From: JALOLG01 sp963776935
GTDB taxonomy: Bacteria; Actinomycetota; Acidimicrobiia; Acidimicrobiales; Ilumatobacteraceae
Direction of reading: 5' to 3'
DNA length: 64,000 bases
Assembly (NCBI GenBank): GCA_963776935.1
Contig: CAVZOP010000002.1
Coordinates: forward strand, 682,001 to 746,000
In this document: piece by piece, positions 16,457-24,336 of the stretch
Position numbering within the stretch: position 1 is the stretch's first letter
How the letters are laid out: every line of letters starts with the position of its first letter
Notes under the pieces: model-generated
The model's database searches: none
What the model saw: the letters and a program-made list of their open reading frames with translations, nothing else
What the model was told of the DNA's origin: nothing
Position numbers and translations under genes: made by a program

Positions 16457-17599
16457 ATGTCGATGTCGATGCTTCTGTACGACACGGCCCGTCGGGCGAT
16501 CGTGCCGTTCGAGCCGAACGAGCACGTCCTGATGTACACGTGCGGGATCACCCCGTACGACGCCACCCACCTCGGGCACGCGGCGACGTTCATCTCGTAC
16601 GACGTCCTGCAGCGCCGGCTGATCGACGCCGGCTACACCGTGAAATGCGTGCGCAACGTCACCGATGTCGACGATCCGCTGTTCGCCAAGGCCCGCGAGC
16701 TCGGTGTGCACTACCTCGATCTGGCGGCCGGCGAGGAGGCCCGCTTCGAGCGCGACCTGGTCGCCCTGAACGCGCTCCCGGTCGCGTCGGCGCCACGTGC
16801 GTCCTCGGCGATCCCCGACATCCGCGGCTTCATCGGCATGGTGCTCGATCAGGGCTTCGCCTACGAAGCAGGTGGTGCCGTGTACTTCGACGTGACGAAG
16901 TACGAGCCGTTCGGGTCGCTGAGCCACTACTCCGAGGAGGAGATGATCGACCTCGCCAGGCAGCGTGGCGGGCAGGTCGAAGACCCCAACAAGCGCCATC
17001 CGCTCGACTTCGTGCTGTGGTTGCCGTCGGCGCCCGACGAACCGTCGTGGGACACGATGTGGGGACCTGGCCGCCCCGGATGGCACATCGAGTGCAGCGC
17101 ACTGGCGCTGCGCGAGCTGGGGACGACGATCGATCTCCACGGCGGCGGCAGCGACCTGATCTTTCCGCACCACGAATGCGAGCGTGCCCAGTCCGAGGCG
17201 GCCACCGGTGAGCCGTTCGTCAAGCACTGGATGCACACCTGCCTCGTCTCCAAGGACGGCGAGAAGATGTCGAAGAGTCTCGGCAACCTGGTGTTCGTCG
17301 ACAAGCTGCGCACCGAGTGGGAGCCGATGGCGATCCGCCTCGGGCTCATCGAGCACCACTACCGCACCGAGTGGGAGTGGGACGACGAGTTGATGCCGCG
17401 CAACGCCGAGCGACTCCGGCGGTGGCGTGACAGCGCCGACGGGCGGGCGAGCGACGTGCTCGACGAAATCCGCGAGCGGCTCGACGACGACCTCGACACC
17501 CCTGGCGCGGTCGCCGCGATCGACGCGGCCGCGGTGCGTGGTGAGTCGACGCGGGCGGCCGCCGCCCTGCTCGGCGTGCAGCTCCAACCGGCCGGGTGA
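16457..17599 (+). CDS. mshC: Cysteine:GlcN-Ins ligase (mycothiol biosynthesis)
   Basis: Joins L-cysteine to the glucosaminyl-inositol precursor of mycothiol, using ATP. 380 residues, shorter than a cysteinyl-tRNA synthetase (about 460) and equal to MshC. It shares the CysRS core: C29 with T37-H38-L-G-H41 (HIGH-like), IECSA and PHHECERA zinc ligands, and EKMSKS near residue 270. The active-site wording CGITPYDATHLGHA, GPGRPGWHIECSA and the short C-terminus without an anticodon domain are MshC-like, not CysRS-like. The other mycothiol genes are not in the window. ATG 16457 is 2 bp after npdG. Mis-naming as cysS is the main risk. Confidence 0.87.
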   Translation: MSMSMLLYDTARRAIVPFEPNEHVLMYTCGITPYDATHLGHAATFISYDVLQRRLIDAGYTVKCVRNVTDVDDPLFAKARELGVHYLDLAAGEEARFERDLVALNALPVASAPRASSAIPDIRGFIGMVLDQGFAYEAGGAVYFDVTKYEPFGSLSHYSEEEMIDLARQRGGQVEDPNKRHPLDFVLWLPSAPDEPSWDTMWGPGRPGWHIECSALALRELGTTIDLHGGGSDLIFPHHECERAQSEAATGEPFVKHWMHTCLVSKDGEKMSKSLGNLVFVDKLRTEWEPMAIRLGLIEHHYRTEWEWDDELMPRNAERLRRWRDSADGRASDVLDEIRERLDDDLDTPGAVAAIDAAAVRGESTRAAAALLGVQLQPAG

Positions 17600-17691
17600 C
17601 CCGCGGGGGACTGATGGAGTGGTTGTCCAGCCACACGGGGCGTTCACGAGAAGTTCAACCGCACCACACCACGGGCTTCGCGATGGTGTCC

Positions 17692-17697
17692 TACACT
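17692..17697 (+). promoter_or_regulatory. -10 box TACACT before the triple 23-bp repeat
   Basis: Ends 7 nt before ATG 17705, which begins the first of three repeat units. A transcript starting 6-8 nt downstream would begin at the first mini-ORF, not at the acyltransferase gene. Confidence 0.5.
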
Positions 17698-17704
17698 CCG
17701 CAAC

Positions 17705-17731
17705 ATGACCACGGGTCCCGGTGCAACATGA
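17705..17731 (+). CDS. Putative leaderless mini-ORF 1 (8 residues)
   Basis: Encodes MTTGPGAT. It starts 7 nt after a TACACT box and its TGA overlaps the next ATG as ATGA. Probably regulatory or incidental rather than a functional peptide; see the findings. Confidence 0.3.
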   Translation: MTTGPGAT

Positions 17732-17754
17732 CCTCGGGTCCCGGTGCGACATGA
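17728..17754 (+). CDS. Putative mini-ORF 2 (8 residues)
   Basis: Encodes MTSGPGAT in the second 23-bp repeat unit. Its TGA overlaps the acyltransferase ATG (ATGA at 17751-17754), so termination here could hand ribosomes directly to the gene. Confidence 0.3.
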   Translation: MTSGPGAT

Positions 17755-18516
17755 GCTCGGGTCCCGGTGCCGGCGTTGCCCAGCGCCGCACGCGTGCGAT
17801 CCTCGGTCCGGTGGCCCGGCGGCTGTGGACCATCCACCGCGAGGGATACGACCGGCTGCCCACCGAGGGTCCGGCGATCCTGTGCCCGAACCACATCAGC
17901 TTCCTCGATTCGGCCTTCCTGATGCTGACCGTGTCGCGCAACATCAGCTTCGTCGGCAAGGCCGAGTACATGGACTCGTGGAAGACCAAGTTCCTGTTCC
18001 CTGCGATGGGGATGATCCCGATCGACCGCTCGGGTGGCGCCAAGAGTCTGGTCGCCCTCGAGGCCGCCGAGGACGTCCTGCGGCGGGGCGAGCTGTTCGG
18101 GATCTTCCCGGAGGGCACGCGCAGCCGCGACGGCTACCTCTACCGCGGCCGCACCGGCGCCGCCCGCTTGGCGATGAAGCTCGATTGCCCGATCTTCCCG
18201 GTCGGGATCGTGGGTACCGACTTGATCCAACCGCCCGACGCCAAAGTGCCCAAGCCGTTCCGTGAGTGCACGATCAAGATCGGCCGGCCCATCACGCCCG
18301 CCCGCTATCGCGACCGGCCACCGCGCTGTCGTGTATCGCTCGATGATGGACGAGGTGATGTTCGAGATCCGCGATCTCACCGGTCAGATGTACCGCGACG
18401 TCTACGCGGGTCAGCAGCCCGATTCGGAAGACGTTACGCCGGCCAAGGTCGGCAGCGTCGACGAGGTCGACGATCTCGATCGAGACCGCGAGCTCGTGTC
18501 CGTCGGTGGTGGCTGA
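17751..18516 (+). CDS. 1-acyl-glycerol-3-phosphate acyltransferase, PlsC type (one apparent frameshift)
   Basis: Transfers an acyl chain to a glycerolipid precursor at the membrane; about 255 residues. The catalytic NHISFLD (HX4D) is near residue 47, the FPEGTRSRDG box near 121, and PIFPVGIVGTD closes the fold. Reading changes frame at about 18311-18316 (ACCGGCC); dropping one base continues as RYRDGHRAVVYRSMMDEV, ending at 18516. The starting ATG 17751 is the third of three ATGs in a 23-bp tandem repeat, preceded by two overlapping octapeptide ORFs. The exact acyl acceptor (lysophosphatidate or other) cannot be told. Followed by thrS with its own promoter. Confidence 0.83.
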
Positions 18517-18567
18517 CGGCGGTCGACGAGGCCGGTAACCCCAAGCGGGCAACTCGGCAGGCACTCG

Positions 18568-18573
18568 TAGACT
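18568..18573 (+). promoter_or_regulatory. -10 box TAGACT before thrS
   Basis: Hexamer ending 10 nt before ATG 18584, with no Shine-Dalgarno between, matching the leaderless pattern of the window. No T-box-like leader is present, as expected for actinobacterial thrS. Confidence 0.45.
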
Positions 18574-18583
18574 TCGCGGCGCC

Positions 18584-20584
18584 ATGTCGAACATCACGAT
18601 CTCACTGCCGGACGGCTCGTCTCGCGAGTACCCCGCCGGCTCGACCGCTCTCGACGTCGCGTCGTCGATCGGGTCACGCCTGGCCAAGGCGGCCGTCGCC
18701 GCCACCGTCGACGGCTCCGAGACCGATCTGACGGCGCCCGTTCCGAACGGTTCGACGGTGGCGGTCGTGACCGACAACTCCGAGGAGGGTCGTCACGTAC
18801 TGCGCCATTCGACGGCGCACGTGATGGCGCAAGCGGTCACACAGCTGTTCCCCGGCGCCAAGTACACGATCGGCCCGGCGATCGAGAACGGCTTCTACTA
18901 CGACTTCGACCTGCCCGACGGCCAGACCTTCACTGAGGCCGACCTCGAGCGCATCGAGGACGCGATGCGCAAGATCATCGCTGAAGACCAGCCGTTCGTC
19001 CGGTCCGAGGTGTCACCAGAGGACGCCCTCGAGATCTTCGCCGATCAGCCGTACAAGCGCGAGATCATCGAGCGCGTCAGTGGGGTGGAGGCCGGCGACC
19101 TGGATTCAGGCGACCAGGATGCGGGCGAGGTCGCGCCCGGCGGGTCGATCAGCTTGTACCGCAACTCTGACTCGTTCGTCGACCTGTGCCGCGGGCCACA
19201 CGTTCCGACCACCGGCCGCCTTGGCCACTTCAAGTTGCAGAAGGTCGCCGGCGCCTACTGGCGGGGCGACGAGAAGGGGCCGATGCTCCAGCGCATCTAC
19301 GGCACCGCTTGGGAGTCGAAGGCGGCGCTGGAGGCCCACCTCCACCAACTCGTGGAAGCCGAGAAGCGCGACCACCGCAAGCTGGCGGCCGAGCTCGACC
19401 TCGTCAGCTTCCCTTCCGAGATCGGTGGCGGGCTCGCGGTGTGGCACCCGAAGGGCGCCATCGTGCGCAAGGTGATGGAGGACTACGCCCGCGCCCGCCA
19501 CGAGCGCGGTGGCTACAGCTTCGTGCACACGCCGCACCTCGCCAACGGGAAGCTGTTCGAGACGAGCGGACATCTCCAGTGGTACGCCGACGGGATGTAC
19601 CCGCCGATGGAGATGGACAACGGCACCTACTACATGAAGCCGATGAACTGTCCCATGCACTGCGTGATCTTCCACGAGCGGCAGCGGAGCTATCGCGAGT
19701 TGCCCCTGCGGTTCTTCGAGCTCGGCACGGTGTACCGCTACGAACGGGCCGGCACGCTGCACGGTCTGATGCGGATCCGGGGATTCACCCAGGACGACAG
19801 TCACATCTTCTGCACGCGCGAGCAGATGCCCGACGAGATCACATCGTTGCTCGACTTCGTGATCTCGGTGTTGCGGGCGTTCGGTTTCGAGGACTTCACG
19901 TTCAACCTGTCGACCAAGGACCCCAAGAAGTACGTCGGCCCGGACGACCTCTGGGAGGAGTCGATCGAGGCGTTGCGCACGGCGCTCGACCGCCACGGCC
20001 TCGCGTACGCGGAGAAGAAGGGTGACGCCGCGTTCTACGGACCGAAGATCGACATCGACGTTCGCGATGCGATCGGTCGCTCGTGGCAGCTCTCGACGAT
20101 CCAGCTCGACTTCAACCACCCCGAGCGGTTCGACCTCGAGTACGTCGGCGCCGACAATGCCCGCCACCGGCCGATCATGTTGCACCGCGCCCTTTTCGGT
20201 TCGATCGAGCGGTTCTTCGGCGTGCTCATCGAGCACTACGCGGGTGCGTTCCCGACGTGGCTCTCGCCCGTGCAGGTGCGCGTGCTCCCGGTGGCGACAG
20301 CACATGAGGAGTACGCGGCCTACGTCGCCGACCGGCTCCGTGCGGCCGATGCACGCGTCGACGTCGTCAACGCCGACGACCAGCTCGGCAAGCGCGTCCG
20401 GAACGCCAAGCTCGAGAAGATCCCTTACGTGTTGGTGGTCGGCGACGACGACGTCGCCCACAACACGGTCGGCGTGAACGTCCGCGGTGGCGACCGGCCC
20501 GAGCGCGGCGTCGGGATCGACGAGTTCCTCCGGCGGTTGAGCGACGAGATCGCGGCCGCCGCCCCGGTCGGCTTCGGAGCCTGA
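18584..20584 (+). CDS. thrS: Threonyl-tRNA synthetase
   Basis: Class II synthetase, 666 residues. Domains: TGS at about 1-62 (ITISLPDGSSREYPAGSTALDVA), the editing domain around HSTAHVMAQAV (zinc/editing site HX3H), the catalytic core with the motif 2 region YRYERAGTLHGLMRIRGFTQDD and the zinc ligands including Cys of MNCPMHC, then the anticodon-binding domain at the C-terminus (VRVLPVATAHEEYAAYVADRL onward). Intact over full length. The next gene, a HIT hydrolase, follows after 7 bp; the order thrS-HIT-pgsA-acyltransferase-pimA is the mycobacterial PIM locus order. Confidence 0.97.
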   Translation: MSNITISLPDGSSREYPAGSTALDVASSIGSRLAKAAVAATVDGSETDLTAPVPNGSTVAVVTDNSEEGRHVLRHSTAHVMAQAVTQLFPGAKYTIGPAIENGFYYDFDLPDGQTFTEADLERIEDAMRKIIAEDQPFVRSEVSPEDALEIFADQPYKREIIERVSGVEAGDLDSGDQDAGEVAPGGSISLYRNSDSFVDLCRGPHVPTTGRLGHFKLQKVAGAYWRGDEKGPMLQRIYGTAWESKAALEAHLHQLVEAEKRDHRKLAAELDLVSFPSEIGGGLAVWHPKGAIVRKVMEDYARARHERGGYSFVHTPHLANGKLFETSGHLQWYADGMYPPMEMDNGTYYMKPMNCPMHCVIFHERQRSYRELPLRFFELGTVYRYERAGTLHGLMRIRGFTQDDSHIFCTREQMPDEITSLLDFVISVLRAFGFEDFTFNLSTKDPKKYVGPDDLWEESIEALRTALDRHGLAYAEKKGDAAFYGPKIDIDVRDAIGRSWQLSTIQLDFNHPERFDLEYVGADNARHRPIMLHRALFGSIERFFGVLIEHYAGAFPTWLSPVQVRVLPVATAHEEYAAYVADRLRAADARVDVVNADDQLGKRVRNAKLEKIPYVLVVGDDDVAHNTVGVNVRGGDRPERGVGIDEFLRRLSDEIAAAAPVGFGA

Positions 20585-20591
20585 CGTCAAC

Positions 20592-21107
20592 GTGCTCGAG
20601 CGTCTGTGGAACGGTTGGCGCGCCGCGTACGTGCAGGGTGTGGTCGTCCCCGAGGTGCCGGCACACGCGGGTGAGGGCAGCGTGTTCACCCGGATCCTCG
20701 CCTCCGGCCTCGCCGACGAGGAGACCAACATCGTGCACCGTGGAACGACGTGCTTCGTGATCCTCAACGCCTTTCCCTACTCCAGCGGGCACGTGCTGAT
20801 CCTGCCCTACCGTGAGGTCGCCGATCTCGAGGACCTCGACACCGACGAGACGGCGGAGGTGTGGAGCACGGTCACCGATGCCGTGGTCGCGATCAAGCGG
20901 GCCTACGCGCCGGAGGGGATCAACATCGGGATCAACCTCGGCAAACCGGCCGGCGGTTCGATCAGTGAGCACCTCCACGTCCACGTCGTGCCGCGCTGGA
21001 CGGGCGACTCCAACTTCATGACGGCCATCGCCAATACCCGCACGTTGCCCGAGGCGCTCGCCGACACGGCGGCGCGATTGCGGGCGGCGTGGCCCGGGCT
21101 CACCTGA
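20592..21107 (+). CDS. HIT-family nucleotide hydrolase/phosphorylase (Ap4A-type)
   Basis: 171 residues. The histidine triad HLHVHVV is at about 127-133, preceded by NLGKPAGGSISE. The N-terminal NIVHRGTTCFVILNAFPYSSGHVLILPYR is the nucleotide-binding half. In Mycobacterium tuberculosis the HIT gene after thrS encodes a diadenosine tetraphosphate phosphorylase; the same position here makes that likely. Ap4A is produced by aminoacyl-tRNA synthetases, so coupling with thrS is sensible. GTG 20592 is 7 bp after thrS, giving an N-terminus of normal length. Hydrolase versus phosphorylase cannot be separated by eye. Confidence 0.88.
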   Translation: MLERLWNGWRAAYVQGVVVPEVPAHAGEGSVFTRILASGLADEETNIVHRGTTCFVILNAFPYSSGHVLILPYREVADLEDLDTDETAEVWSTVTDAVVAIKRAYAPEGINIGINLGKPAGGSISEHLHVHVVPRWTGDSNFMTAIANTRTLPEALADTAARLRAAWPGLT

Positions 21108-21128
21108 GCCGACCAGTGCCGCAACACC

Positions 21129-21134
21129 TAGGCT
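21129..21134 (+). promoter_or_regulatory. -10 box TAGGCT before the small membrane protein gene
   Basis: Hexamer ending 11 nt before ATG 21146. The in-frame extension upstream overlaps the HIT gene, so the promoter position helps choose ATG 21146. Confidence 0.4.
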
Positions 21135-21145
21135 GGGATTCCGAG

Positions 21146-21673
21146 ATGGCCCCTGACGACGCGCGTGGTGAAGAACAACGCGACGAGCTCCCGGGCGACC
21201 TCGACGCGACGGGCTTCGTCGGTCCGTACCAGTTCCCCGACAACAGCCGGCGCCGCATCCCCGGCTTCATCTATCTGGGCCTCGCGGTGGTGTGCGTGAT
21301 CGTCTACGTCGTCGCCGAGGATTCCGCCCTCGTCAACGTCGGCTACGTGTGGGCGGCGGTCGTGCTCGGCGCCGTCGGACTCCTCAGCGTGACGTCCGGG
21401 TGGCGGATGCGCGTCGACGAGAAGCAGGCGCTCGTGGAGGCGCAGCGCGCCGTCGGCTTCCCGGTCGGGCACGCGTCGGCCCAGCAGGTGTGGCACGGTG
21501 TGCGCAGCCGGCCGACGTGGCGGGTGCTGTGCTATTCGATCGAGGAACCGCCGCGTCAGCGTGGGCTCGTCCTCGTCGATGCCGTCGACGGACGGGTGCT
21601 CGAGCATCTCGTCGAGGCCAACCCCGAGCAGTGGGCGCACGGTGCGCCCCCTGAGATCTCCGCATCCGAGTAA
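21146..21673 (+). CDS. Hypothetical membrane protein with two transmembrane segments
   Basis: 175 residues. An acidic N-terminus of about 45 residues is followed by two hydrophobic segments (FIYLGLAVVCVIVYVVA at about 49-65 and VGYVWAAVVLGAVGLLSV at about 72-90), then a cytoplasmic or outer alpha/beta domain of about 85 residues with WRVLCYSIEEPPRQRGLVLVDAVDG. No family recognised. It sits between the HIT hydrolase and pgsA, inside the PIM lipid locus, so a membrane-lipid-related role is possible but unproven. Its TAA stop overlaps the pgsA -10 box. Confidence 0.72.
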   Translation: MAPDDARGEEQRDELPGDLDATGFVGPYQFPDNSRRRIPGFIYLGLAVVCVIVYVVAEDSALVNVGYVWAAVVLGAVGLLSVTSGWRMRVDEKQALVEAQRAVGFPVGHASAQQVWHGVRSRPTWRVLCYSIEEPPRQRGLVLVDAVDGRVLEHLVEANPEQWAHGAPPEISASE

Positions 21674-21676
21674 AAT
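21671..21676 (+). promoter_or_regulatory. -10 box TAAAAT before pgsA
   Basis: Close to the TATAAT consensus, ending 9 nt before ATG 21686, and overlapping the stop of the upstream gene. Suggests a separate leaderless start for pgsA. Confidence 0.45.
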
Positions 21677-21685
21677 TCCACCGAC

Positions 21686-22372
21686 ATGTTCGACGGCAAG
21701 TTCCGCACCTCGGTCGACAAGGCGGTGAAACCTGTCGGCGACGGCCTGCGGCGAACCGGGTTGACACCTGACCACCTGACGATCGTGGGGCTCGTCGTCG
21801 GTGCGGCTGCGGCGTTCGCGATCGGCGCCGGCGAGCTGCGGATCGGCCTGGTGCTCGTGATCCTCGCCGCCCTGCCCGACCTGCTCGACGGGGCGCTGGC
21901 GAGGGCGTCCGGCGCGTCGAGCCAGCGTGGCGCGTTCTTCGACTCGACCGTCGACCGGCTCACCGACGCGCTCCTTCTGGGAGGCATCGCCTGGCACCTG
22001 GCGTCAACCGAGTCGGCGCACATGTCGATCCTGCCGTTCGCGGTGATGGCGGTGTCGTCGCTGATCTCGTACCAGCGGGCCAAGGCCGAGTCGCTCGGGC
22101 TGGAGGCCAAGGGCGGCCTGATGGAGCGTGCGGAGCGGATCGTGCTGATCTGCCTCGGGTTGCTGTTCGACGTGCTGCTGATCCCGATCCTGTGGATCAT
22201 GCTGGCGCTCACGTGTGTCACCGCGGTGCAGCGCTTCGTGAAGGTGTGGCGCCAGGCGGCTGTCGCTCCGGTCACGCTCGCCCGCATCGAACTGCGCCGC
22301 TCGCGACGTCAGAGCCGCCGGGTCGCGCGCCTCGATCGGCGCCACACGCGGGTCCCGCGGCGACGTAGCTGA
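21686..22372 (+). CDS. pgsA: CDP-alcohol phosphatidyltransferase, phosphatidylinositol phosphate synthase type
   Basis: Membrane enzyme that joins inositol phosphate to CDP-diacylglycerol. 228 residues. The family signature D-X2-D-G-X2-A-R-X8-G-X3-D-X3-D is complete at about 66-90 (DLLDGALARASGASSQRGAFFDSTVDR in two parts). Several hydrophobic helices and a very basic C-terminal tail (many Arg) are present. The position between the HIT gene and a PatA-like acyltransferase, with pimA further on, points to phosphatidylinositol rather than phosphatidylglycerol synthesis, as in mycobacteria. That choice rests mainly on context. Confidence 0.88.
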   Translation: MFDGKFRTSVDKAVKPVGDGLRRTGLTPDHLTIVGLVVGAAAAFAIGAGELRIGLVLVILAALPDLLDGALARASGASSQRGAFFDSTVDRLTDALLLGGIAWHLASTESAHMSILPFAVMAVSSLISYQRAKAESLGLEAKGGLMERAERIVLICLGLLFDVLLIPILWIMLALTCVTAVQRFVKVWRQAAVAPVTLARIELRRSRRQSRRVARLDRRHTRVPRRRS

Positions 22373-22380
22373 TCCGTTCG

Positions 22381-23310
22381 ATGGCCGAATCCGAAAAGCG
22401 CGGTCGGACCCTTTCCGACGCGGTGACGGTCGGTGGCTTCCGACTCGGTGCGCTCGCCGCGCGGCCCTGCCCGGCCTCGCCGCGGCGGCGTTGGCCACGC
22501 CGATCGGCTTCGGTGCGAGCACCACGAACCGGGATGGTCGCGCGATGGTCGAGCGCCATCTGCGTCGAGCGAATCCGACGCTCGAGGGGCTGGCACTCCG
22601 CCGGGCGGTGCAGGAGGCGTTCGACTCCTACGCCAGGTACTGGATAGAGAGCTTCCGCCTGCCGAACCTCCACGAACAGGTCGTCGAGGCGGGCATCAAG
22701 GTGTCCGGGTACGAGTACGTCACCCAGGGGCTCGACAAGGGCAACGGCGTGATCCTCGCCCTCCCGCATCTCGGCGGTTGGGAGTGGGCAGGGCGATGGC
22801 TCACGCTCCAAGGGGTCAAGACCACCGTCGTCGTCGAGCGGCTCGATCCGCCCGAGCTGTTCGACTGGTTCGTCAATCTGCGCAGCCAACTCGGCATGAC
22901 GGTCGTGGCGCTGGGACCGGATGCGGGCAAGGCGGTGCTCGGAGCGCTCAAGCGCAACGAGGTCGTGTGCCTGCTGTCCGACCGCGACCTCGACGGTCGG
23001 GGAGTCGACGTCGAGTTCTTCGGCGAACGCACGACGTTGCCGGCCGGCCCCGCCACGCTCGGCATCCGCACCGGCGCGCCGATCCTGCCGACCGCGGTGT
23101 ACTTCACGCCGCGCTACAACGGCCACTTCGGGCTGGTCCGCCCACCGCTCGACACGACTCGATCCGGCGCGCTGCGCGACGACGTCGCCAGAGTCACACA
23201 GCGGCTCGCCCACGAGCTCGAACTGCTGATCACGAGAGCGCCCCAGCAGTGGCACCTGTTCCAACCGAACTGGCCGAGCGACCCGCGGCTATCGCAAGGA
23301 ATCGGGCTAG
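22381..23310 (+). CDS. PatA/LpxL-type acyltransferase of phosphatidylinositol mannoside synthesis (frameshifted; end uncertain)
   Basis: LpxL/HtrB-superfamily acyltransferase; in mycobacteria PatA adds palmitate to the mannose of PIM2. Family blocks: GVILALPHLGGWEWAG (HX4D/E-type), VCLLSDRDLDGRGVDVEFFGE, LPAGPATLGIRTGAPILPTAVY. Frame changes near 22464, where adding one base gives …ARALPGLAAAALATPIGFGAS…. After …QPNWPSDPR the family normally ends. The observed frame stays open to 23741; a second one-base slip near 23290 would give a TAG at 23308-23310, sharing CTAG with the convergent gene's stop, and this is the end I give. It follows pgsA by 8 bp. Confidence 0.78.
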
Positions 23311-23651
23311 GCGCCGGGCGGTGGATCGGGACCGACGGTCCGCGTCTCGATCAGGCGAAGGCGGTGGCGTCGGTGGGTTGGGCGACCACGTCGTCGTTGC
23401 CCGACGCAATGCGGCCCGAATGCATATGGCCCGACTGCATTCTGGCTGGTGTCGGCGCGAAGCCACGCTTCGTACTCGTCACCGACCCGGTGCATCTCGG
23501 CGACGAGTCGTTCGGCCTCGTCGATCGTGGCCGCCACCTTCAGGTCGGCGGCAAGCGCCCCCATCGCGGCCCGGTGCTCGACCGCCGCCTCGAAGGCGCG
23601 GAGTCGGTCGCGGATGTCCTGTTCGGCTGCGCTCACGATCCCGTCGCTCAT
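23307..23651 (-). CDS. Small hypothetical protein, convergent with the PatA-like gene
   Basis: 114 residues from ATG 23651, which has a purine-rich GAGAGGGA ribosome binding site just upstream. Residues 1-70 look natural and helical (SAAEQDIRDRLRAFEAAVEH, KVAATIDEAERLVAEM), then the sequence becomes Arg-rich and unconvincing. A one-base slip near residue 80 would instead give an end like …NDDVVAQPTDATAFA with TGA at 23351, so the C-terminus is doubtful. No known family. It begins the ~4 kb stretch that separates the PatA-like gene from pimA, which are neighbours in mycobacteria. Confidence 0.4.
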   Translation of the reverse strand: MSDGIVSAAEQDIRDRLRAFEAAVEHRAAMGALAADLKVAATIDEAERLVAEMHRVGDEYEAWLRADTSQNAVGPYAFGPHCVGQRRRGRPTHRRHRLRLIETRTVGPDPPPGA

Positions 23652-23927
23652 GCGTCCCTCTCGAAATTCGACCTGTTCCAATCGGCACCCGTGACGCGCA
23701 TCTTGAGCGCAATCTTCGTCGCCGATGGCGGCGTTCCGTAGCCGCCCGACTGCGTTCCGAGTCGATATCGTGCGCGGACCGTAGTCGAGCAAACGCGGGT
23801 GGCGAGAGTGTTTGATTCGGGTTGCCAGCGGGCAGACCACGACGCGGTCGGTCGGACGAGTCCGCCCAACCAAGGCCGCCCACGGCCGACTGACCGCTGA
23901 ACACCGCGCCACCAGACCCCGGACGCG

Positions 23928-23962
23928 CAACCGCCCGCCCCGCTGACCGGGGCGGGCGGTTG
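23928..23962 (+). terminator. Perfect 15-bp GC-rich hairpin
   Basis: Arms 23928-23942 and 23948-23962 are exact reverse complements (CAACCGCCCGCCCCG and its partner) around a 5-nt loop CTGAC. Very stable; no T tract follows. Either a bidirectional terminator or part of a structured RNA. Confidence 0.55.
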
Positions 23963-24054
23963 GCTGGGCGCCGCGATTCGCCGACAGGCCGGCAGATCAC
24001 AGTGAGATAACGATGTTTGACTCGCGCCCGAGCTGGGAACACCAACGGTCGACT

Positions 24055-24098
24055 GGGCGGTCCGGCCGTTCATCCCGCCCGCATCGGCCGGACCGCCC
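24055..24098 (+). repeat. Perfect 14-bp inverted repeat
   Basis: Arms 24055-24068 and 24085-24098 (GGGCGGTCCGGCCG and its reverse complement) around a 16-nt loop. Lies about 90 bp after the first hairpin in the same gene-free region. Confidence 0.6.
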
Positions 24099-24324
24099 CC
24101 CAGGTCGTCACCGCCCGCCGCACGACGACGTTGGCGGCGCGGGTAGCCACATGTCACAGTCATCCGAACGGGTGAACCTGACCGGGATCACCGTGACCGC
24201 CGCAACGTTCTCAGCACCGAACCGTCGGGTGCGACCGCGAATTCTGTTGCTCCGGTGTCGGAAAGCGTCAGGTTCCGTCGATCCGGCCTGGCTCTCCGAC
24301 GAAAACGCGGTCCGGCCGAGGTGC

Positions 24325-24330
24325 TACGGT
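24325..24330 (+). promoter_or_regulatory. -10 box TACGGT upstream of the GGDEF-EAL gene
   Basis: Same hexamer as at pimA. If used, the transcript has a leader of about 290 nt before the TTG start at 24627, exceptional in this window. Confidence 0.35.
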
Positions 24331-24336
24331 GACTTT

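Larger units (their letters stand above)
17701..17769 (+). repeat. Tandem 23-bp repeat, three copies
   Basis: Units at 17701-17723, 17724-17746 and 17747-17769 differ at only a few bases; each contains ATG followed by a CGGGTCCCGGTG segment. Because 23 is not a multiple of three, each copy shifts frame: the first two ATGs open octapeptide ORFs and the third is the acyltransferase start. Confidence 0.9.
23652..24324. other. Hairpin-rich region without a credible gene
   Basis: About 670 bp with no ORF of convincing codon use on either strand. It holds two long perfect GC-rich inverted repeats (23928-23962 and 24055-24098). A pair of similar segments (TGTTTGATTCGGG at about 23810 and TGTTTGACTCGCG at about 24013) is also visible. 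It may contain terminators for both flanking units or an unrecognised RNA. Confidence 0.5.

Noticed and set aside
16457..17599. Naming the gene cysteinyl-tRNA synthetase
   Set aside because: Too short, no anticodon-binding domain, and active-site wording of MshC.
22491..23741. A 416-residue version of the PatA-like protein
   Set aside because: The family ends near residue 305, and the extra 150 residues run antisense to a convergent small ORF; a second indel near 23290 is the simpler explanation.
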